Position numbers and translations under genes: made by a program
In this document: in pieces, positions 59,019-64,000 of the stretch
Position numbering within the stretch: the first letter of the stretch is position 1
Layout: each line of letters opens with the position of its first letter
Assembly: GCA_014799385.1 (NCBI GenBank)
Contig: JAAVIC010000012.1
Location: 1 to 64,000, forward strand
From: Oscillospiraceae bacterium
GTDB lineage: Bacteria; Bacillota; Clostridia; Oscillospirales; Ruminococcaceae
DNA length: 64,000 nucleotides
Direction: 5' to 3'
The notes under the pieces: model-generated
Seen by the model: only the letters and a program-made list of their open reading frames with translations
Told to the model about the DNA's origin: nothing
Database searches by the model: none

Positions 59019-59639
59019 TCATTTCTCCCGATAAATTCCGCTGAATATCGGGCGGAGCTTCTTGTAAAGAATGATAGAAACCACCGCCGCGCAAAGTCCT
59101 TTCACGAATGTAAACGGCATATTGAAGATAATCAGACAGTCCAAAAGACCGTTCACACTCGGCAAAATCTTTTGAAACTCCCCGACAATCACATCCATCG
59201 GAAGATGATACGCCGCACTGTATGCCGGGAACACCAGAAAGTAGTTAGAAACAATGCTTATCAGCGCCATAATCACTGATCCCGATAGGCAGCCGATTAC
59301 CGCACGGGAAATCTTTTCGCTCTTGTGGGCGATGATTCCCGCCGGGAGTACCAAGGACGCGCTTAGAATGAAGTTCGACAGTTCCCCAACGCAGCCGGTC
59401 GAGGTCGTAAAGCACCCGAAGATGTTCTTAATCAAGCATACTGCCACTCCCGAAACGGGACCCATCGTCAGCGACGCAAGCATTGCGGGGACATCCGAAA
59501 AATCGAATGTGATAAAGCCGGGCATAAACGGGGTTTTAAACTTCAGCAGCTCCGCCAGTACAATGGACAGCGCCCCCATAAGCGCGGTGAATACCAACCA
59601 CCGCACATCAACCTTTTTTTTCTGTTTTACGTTTTCCAT
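59019..59639 (-). CDS. ribU: ECF transporter S component, riboflavin type
   Basis: KVDVRWLVFTALMGALSIVLAELLKFKTPFMPGFITFDFSDVPAMLASLTMGP; preceded by FMN riboswitch. Confidence 0.9.
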   Translation of the reverse strand: MENVKQKKKVDVRWLVFTALMGALSIVLAELLKFKTPFMPGFITFDFSDVPAMLASLTMGPVSGVAVCLIKNIFGCFTTSTGCVGELSNFILSASLVLPAGIIAHKSEKISRAVIGCLSGSVIMALISIVSNYFLVFPAYSAAYHLPMDVIVGEFQKILPSVNGLLDCLIIFNMPFTFVKGLCAAVVSIILYKKLRPIFSGIYREK

Positions 59640-59736
59640 AATAGCTCCCTTTCCTCGGGGGAAAGCAGAAATCCCCTTTTCACCGTTAATACGATAAAAA
59701 GGGGCGACAAATACTTTCGATATTTGTTTTCTGATT

Positions 59737-59884
59737 CTTTCATCCGGACTATACCGTCGGTATCGGAATTTCACCGATTCAGCCGAAACGCATTTTCTCA
59801 AGCACTTGCTGCACTCTCGAATCAAACGCGCCCCGGGTCGCGGACTCTCACCGCCGGTGGGGAATCTCACCCCGCCCCGAAACA
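59737..59884 (-). ncRNA. FMN (RFN) riboswitch
   Basis: Minus strand: TTTCGGGGCGGGGTGAGATTCCCCACCGGCGGTGA...AGTCCGCGACCC...GAATCGGTGAAATTCCGATACCGACGGTATAGTCCGGATGAAAGA. Confidence 0.96.
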
Positions 59885-59976
59885 GATTAAATTTTATTTG
59901 AGCATTCCGCTCAATGATATTATACTACTTTCGCGGGAAAATGTCAATAGGTTTTGTAAAAAAGTTTTTGTCGTGT

Positions 59977-61296
59977 TTATACAATATCGTTCGCGTCAAA
60001 CGGATCCCCGCATTCGGGGCAGAACTTCGGCGGCTTGGTCGGGTCTTCGGGCTGCCAGCCGCACTTGTCGCACTTGTACAGCGGAACTCCCGCCGGCTTG
60101 GGTTTGCCGCAATTCATGCAGAACTTGCCCTGATTCGATGTACCGCACGAGCAAGTCCATGCGCCGCCCTTCCGGGGCTTGGGCTTTCCGCAGTTCATAC
60201 AGAAATTCGATGTGTTCTGCGTTCCGCATTCGCACGTCCATGCCCCCGCGGGAGCAGGTTGTGCCGCGGCAGCCTGAGCCTGCTGATTCTGCGCCGCCAT
60301 ATTGTACAGATTCCCGGCATTGATTCCGCCGGTCTGCTGAGCCATATTCATTCCCATAAAGCCCATAAACGCTCCGCCCGCGTTGCCCGCAGCGGTTTTC
60401 ATTGCCTCGCCCTGAGCCTCGGTAAGATGCGCCGCCGCCATTCCGGGGTCGCGCATAACCGCAGTCTTTTGGAGGTTCTTGATAAGCTCCTCGTCCTCCT
60501 TGGACAGGCTCGGCGGATTCATATTGAATGAAGATACCGAAATTCCGCGTTTTTCGCCCCACTTTGTGGAAAGAACCTCGTTCAGCGCGTCACAAATTTC
60601 CTGAGCGTGTGACGGGAGCTGGCTCGGGCGCACGCCGCTGTCGGAGATTTTACCGAGCGCGGGCTGCAGCGCGGTAACGATTTCCGCCTTGAGGATACTG
60701 TCTATCTGCGTAGCCCTGTAAACATCGGCAACATTTCCGCAAACATTGGTGTAGAACAACACGGGATTGGTTATCGTGTACGAATACTCGCCGTTGCATC
60801 GCAGTGAAATATCCACGTCAAGACCGATGTTCTTGTCCAACACACGGAACGGAATCGGGCTTGGCGTACCGTACAGCCGCCCGGTGACTTCCTTGGTGTT
60901 GATGTAATACACGCGTTGGTCTGTGGTTTCCTGACCGCCGAACGCAAACCGCTTTCCGACCTCGGCAAAGCTCTTCGCGATACTGTCGCCAAGACTTCCG
61001 TAGAAAATTGACGGCTGCGAGGAGCTGTCATACACAAATTCGCCCGCCTCTGCGCAGACTTCGGCAACCTTGCCGCCGTCCACGATAAGCGCGCACTGAC
61101 CCTCGTTTACGTTGATAATAGAGCCGTTGGAGATGATGTTGTCCGAACCCTTGCGGTTTGAGGACTTGCCGCCCACGCGCTTCAATCCGCGCGCCGCCAG
61201 GATTGAAGAATCCAGCGCGTCACAATAAAAATAATCTCTCCACGAATCCGCCAAAACGCCCGAAAGCGCACCAATACCCGCCTTAAGTAATCCCAT
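59977..61296 (-). CDS. SPFH-domain protein with C-terminal zinc ribbons
   Basis: IGALSGVLADSWRDYFYCD; three C-terminal CxCGxxN...CxxCG ribbons. Confidence 0.82.
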   Translation of the reverse strand: MGLLKAGIGALSGVLADSWRDYFYCDALDSSILAARGLKRVGGKSSNRKGSDNIISNGSIINVNEGQCALIVDGGKVAEVCAEAGEFVYDSSSQPSIFYGSLGDSIAKSFAEVGKRFAFGGQETTDQRVYYINTKEVTGRLYGTPSPIPFRVLDKNIGLDVDISLRCNGEYSYTITNPVLFYTNVCGNVADVYRATQIDSILKAEIVTALQPALGKISDSGVRPSQLPSHAQEICDALNEVLSTKWGEKRGISVSSFNMNPPSLSKEDEELIKNLQKTAVMRDPGMAAAHLTEAQGEAMKTAAGNAGGAFMGFMGMNMAQQTGGINAGNLYNMAAQNQQAQAAAAQPAPAGAWTCECGTQNTSNFCMNCGKPKPRKGGAWTCSCGTSNQGKFCMNCGKPKPAGVPLYKCDKCGWQPEDPTKPPKFCPECGDPFDANDIV

Positions 61297-61318
61297 AATT
61301 TCCTCCTTATTTGAATTT

Positions 61319-61421
61319 GCAAATCCGAAACCGTACAGACGAGCTACCGCTCGTCTGTACTCGCTGAGCGACCCGCAACACCACTTCGCGGTGTTGCGCG
61401 CCGCTCGCGTTTCGAATTTGC
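61319..61421 (-). repeat. Structured intergenic element (three nested/adjacent inverted repeats) in the SPFH gene leader
   Basis: Outer GCAAATCCGAAAC/GTTTCGAATTTGC; stem GTACAGACGAGC/GCTCGTCTGTAC; stem GAGCG..CGCAACACC/GGTGTTGCG..CGCTC. Confidence 0.8.
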
Positions 61422-61495
61422 CTGCTCCGCTATTATTACGCCACTGATTATATTATACACTATACTTTGTGAAAAGTCAAGAACATTTTACCCTG

Positions 61496-63271
61496 TCATA
61501 TGTTGTTGGTTGTCCAGAGTCTGTAATAATCGCCTTTTCTCTCCATCAGCTCATCGTGGGTTCCCGACTCGCTGATTCCCTTATCGGAAACATACATTAT
61601 ACTGTCACAAGAGCGAATCGTGGAGAGCCTATGCGCGATGATAAAGCTCGTGCGCCCTTTGAGAAGATGATTGATTCCGTTCTGGAGGTTGCGCTCGGTT
61701 TTCGCGTCAACGGAGCTTGTTGCCTCATCCAACACGAGAATCTTTGGGTCGGAAACTATCGTCCGCGCGAACGCGATCAACTGCTTCTGCCCTTGCGAAA
61801 GCCCGCCGCCGCGCTCGTTCACCGCAGTGTCGTAGCCGTCCTTAAGGTTCATAATAAACTCATCTATTCCGACAATTTGGCACGCCGCACGGCACTCATC
61901 AAGCGTTGCGTCAAGCCGCCCATACCGGATATTATCAAGTATCGTTCCGCTGAATATAAAGCTGTCCTGAAGCATAATTCCCATCTGAGAGCGCAGACTT
62001 TTCAGCGTAACAGCGGAAATATCCGCGCCGTCAATTTTTATCGCGCCCGAATTAAGATTATAGAAACGCGAAATCAGGCTTACAATAGTGGTTTTTCCCG
62101 CGCCCGTGGGACCTACCAGCGCGATACTCTGTCCCGACTTCACCTCAAACGACAGATTTTCGAGAATATTGATTCCGTCTTCATACGCGAACGTTACATT
62201 TTCAAAGCGCACATCTCCGCGTATCTCGGGCATTTCGGCGGCGTCCTCAATGTCGTCCACCGTTGCAGGTTCGTCCATAAGCTCGAAAATGCGTTCAAGG
62301 TATGCGGTTGCGTTCAACAGCGTTGTCATTACGTTTGAGATGTTCATCAGCGGCATCCAGAACCGCGAGGAGTAATCCGTCATCGCCAGAATCGTGCCGA
62401 GTGAGAACATTCCGTTCATCATCAGCAGTCCCACCGCGTAAATTCCGCATTGAGCGAACATCGCGATTACCTCCGCAGAGGGGTAAATGATGTTCACCCA
62501 ACGCACCGCCTTTACCCAGCTTGAGGAGAAATCCTCGGACAGGCGGTCTTGAATATCCTCGTTTTCGTGCTCACGAACGAACATCTGTGTGATTTTCGCG
62601 CCGACAATATTCTCGTGATGATATGCTGCAAGATTGGAGCTTTTGTTGGAAAACCTCCGAATCGCCTTGCGGTGGAAGTTCTTTAAGACAAGCATTATTC
62701 CGAGGAAAATCGGCAGTCCTATCATTGTCACCAGCGCGAGCTGCCAGCACAGGATAAACATAAATATCGTGATGAAAATCAGGTTGAAAATTTCAAGTAT
62801 AAAGTTTACCAGACCGTTCGTCATAAGGTCGGAAACGGAATTGATGTAGTTTATCACGCGGTTGAGAATCTTTCCGTGAGGGCGGCTGTCGTAATAATCA
62901 AAAGACAGCTTCTGCATATGCTCGAATAAGTCGCGGCGAATATCGTAAATAATGTCCTGCCCCGCCTCGGTCATCATCATCGAACGTTTGCGCGTTAAGA
63001 GCGCCGATACCGCGATACACATCAGTACTCCCGCGCCGCTTGCAATCAGCATCGGAATATCATCGCGGGAATCCATATAATTATCCACCGCGTTCTGGAT
63101 TATCATCGGAGAAATCAGCGCGATAACCGAGCCGAGAACGCTCAAAATCAAAGCCGCAACGATTTTCCGCTTGTATTTCGCCGTATACCCCAACAGACGC
63201 TTTAAGTGACGTATGTCGAACGGGGTTTCAAGCTCCTCGTCAATATCGAATTTATTCCGCTTGTTCGCCAT
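61496..63271 (-). CDS. ABC transporter ATP-binding/permease (heterodimeric exporter subunit)
   Basis: TM domain then GPTGAGKTTIVSLISRFY, LSQGQKQLIAFARTI, ILVLDEATSSVD. Confidence 0.94.
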   Translation of the reverse strand: MANKRNKFDIDEELETPFDIRHLKRLLGYTAKYKRKIVAALILSVLGSVIALISPMIIQNAVDNYMDSRDDIPMLIASGAGVLMCIAVSALLTRKRSMMMTEAGQDIIYDIRRDLFEHMQKLSFDYYDSRPHGKILNRVINYINSVSDLMTNGLVNFILEIFNLIFITIFMFILCWQLALVTMIGLPIFLGIMLVLKNFHRKAIRRFSNKSSNLAAYHHENIVGAKITQMFVREHENEDIQDRLSEDFSSSWVKAVRWVNIIYPSAEVIAMFAQCGIYAVGLLMMNGMFSLGTILAMTDYSSRFWMPLMNISNVMTTLLNATAYLERIFELMDEPATVDDIEDAAEMPEIRGDVRFENVTFAYEDGINILENLSFEVKSGQSIALVGPTGAGKTTIVSLISRFYNLNSGAIKIDGADISAVTLKSLRSQMGIMLQDSFIFSGTILDNIRYGRLDATLDECRAACQIVGIDEFIMNLKDGYDTAVNERGGGLSQGQKQLIAFARTIVSDPKILVLDEATSSVDAKTERNLQNGINHLLKGRTSFIIAHRLSTIRSCDSIMYVSDKGISESGTHDELMERKGDYYRLWTTNNI

Positions 63272-63275
63272 AGTG

Positions 63276-64000
63276 TCACCTCTGTAAATCGTAAACCTCG
63301 CGGTAATAGCCGTGATTTTGTATAAGCTCTTCATGAGTGCCCTGTTCGGCGATTTTCCCGTGATTCAGCACGATGATTTTATCCGCGCGTTTTGTGGTGG
63401 AGATACGCTGCGCAACGATAATCTTCGTGCAAGGGAAATCGAGGCTCGACAGTGATTGCTGAATGTTAAGCTCGGTTTCCGTATCCACTGCGGACGTGGT
63501 ATCGTCAAGAATCAGAATCGCGGGTTTTACGGCAAGCGCCCTCGCAAGCGCGATTCGCTGCTTTTGACCGCCCGAAAGCCCCACGCCGCGCTCCCCGACT
63601 ATCGTGTCATATCCGTCCGAAAGACGTTCGATAAAACCGTCCGCGTCCGCCAGCCGCGCGGATTCGCGCACCTCCTCATCGGGCAAGTTCGAATCACCGT
63701 AAGCAATGTTGCTGTCCACCGTGTCTGAGAATAAGAACACGTCCTGCGTTGCCGCGCCGATATTATGGCGGAGCTGCTCCACTTTCAGCATACGGATATC
63801 CACATCGTCTATTTTCACCGCGCCCTCGGAAACATCATAAATACGCGGTATCAGCTCGGTAAGCAGCGTCTTTCCCGAGCCTGTTTCGCCGATTATCGCC
63901 AGTGTTTCTCCGGGATCAACGGAAAAGCTGATGTTGTCCAATACCGTCTTGCCGTCAAATTTCAGCGTAACGTTTTGAAATTCCACCTTGCCGCTGAATC
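63276..64000 (-). CDS. ABC transporter ATP-binding/permease, partner subunit (N-terminus off window)
   Basis: GETGSGKTLLTELIPRIYD, LSGGQKQRIALARAL, ILILDDTTSAVD. Confidence 0.92.
   Translation of the reverse strand, partial: FSGKVEFQNVTLKFDGKTVLDNISFSVDPGETLAIIGETGSGKTLLTELIPRIYDVSEGAVKIDDVDIRMLKVEQLRHNIGAATQDVFLFSDTVDSNIAYGDSNLPDEEVRESARLADADGFIERLSDGYDTIVGERGVGLSGGQKQRIALARALAVKPAILILDDTTSAVDTETELNIQQSLSSLDFPCTKIIVAQRISTTKRADKIIVLNHGKIAEQGTHEELIQNHGYYREVYDLQR

Noticed and set aside
59640-59870. N-terminal extension of the ribU ORF in the track
   Set aside because: It translates the FMN riboswitch; the start is better placed at ATG 59639.
1-64000. CRISPR array, tRNA or rRNA genes
   Set aside because: No regularly spaced direct repeats and no recognisable tRNA/rRNA signatures seen by eye.

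Overview
The window has two parts. Positions 1 to about 9590 are the right-hand part of an integrated mobile element: many small, tightly packed ORFs (a YopX-family protein, a DUF3850-like protein, HTH repressors, a small lipoprotein, tandem SWIM-domain ORFs) ending in a large serine recombinase. Positions 9590 to 64000 are a Firmicutes/Clostridia-like chromosome, almost all on the minus strand: asnB (5' part only), glmS, nnr, nrdD/nrdG, recQ, a Trp-type ABC transporter with a T-box, upp, rpiB, tsaB/tsaE, fhs, parC/parE, pgsA, rimO, recX, recA, prmC, gltA, rex, icd, acnA, an FMN riboswitch with ribU, and a heterodimeric ABC exporter. Most notable observations: (i) a dispersed 17-bp motif TTGTGCAWWWTGACGAA and its variants, at about 40 places on both strands, in genes and between genes, between about 11.3 and 37.9 kb, and nearly absent elsewhere; (ii) an element that splits asnB at the GECADE codons; (iii) three promoter-driven plus-strand mini-genes nested in the element's minus-strand operon in a repeated, moron-like arrangement; (iv) a 20-bp near-palindrome repeated three times in the element, next to tandem SWIM-domain genes and the integrase; (v) a structured three-stem leader upstream of an SPFH gene. 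All coordinates and motif counts were read by eye. Family names come from recognising protein motifs, not from database searches.
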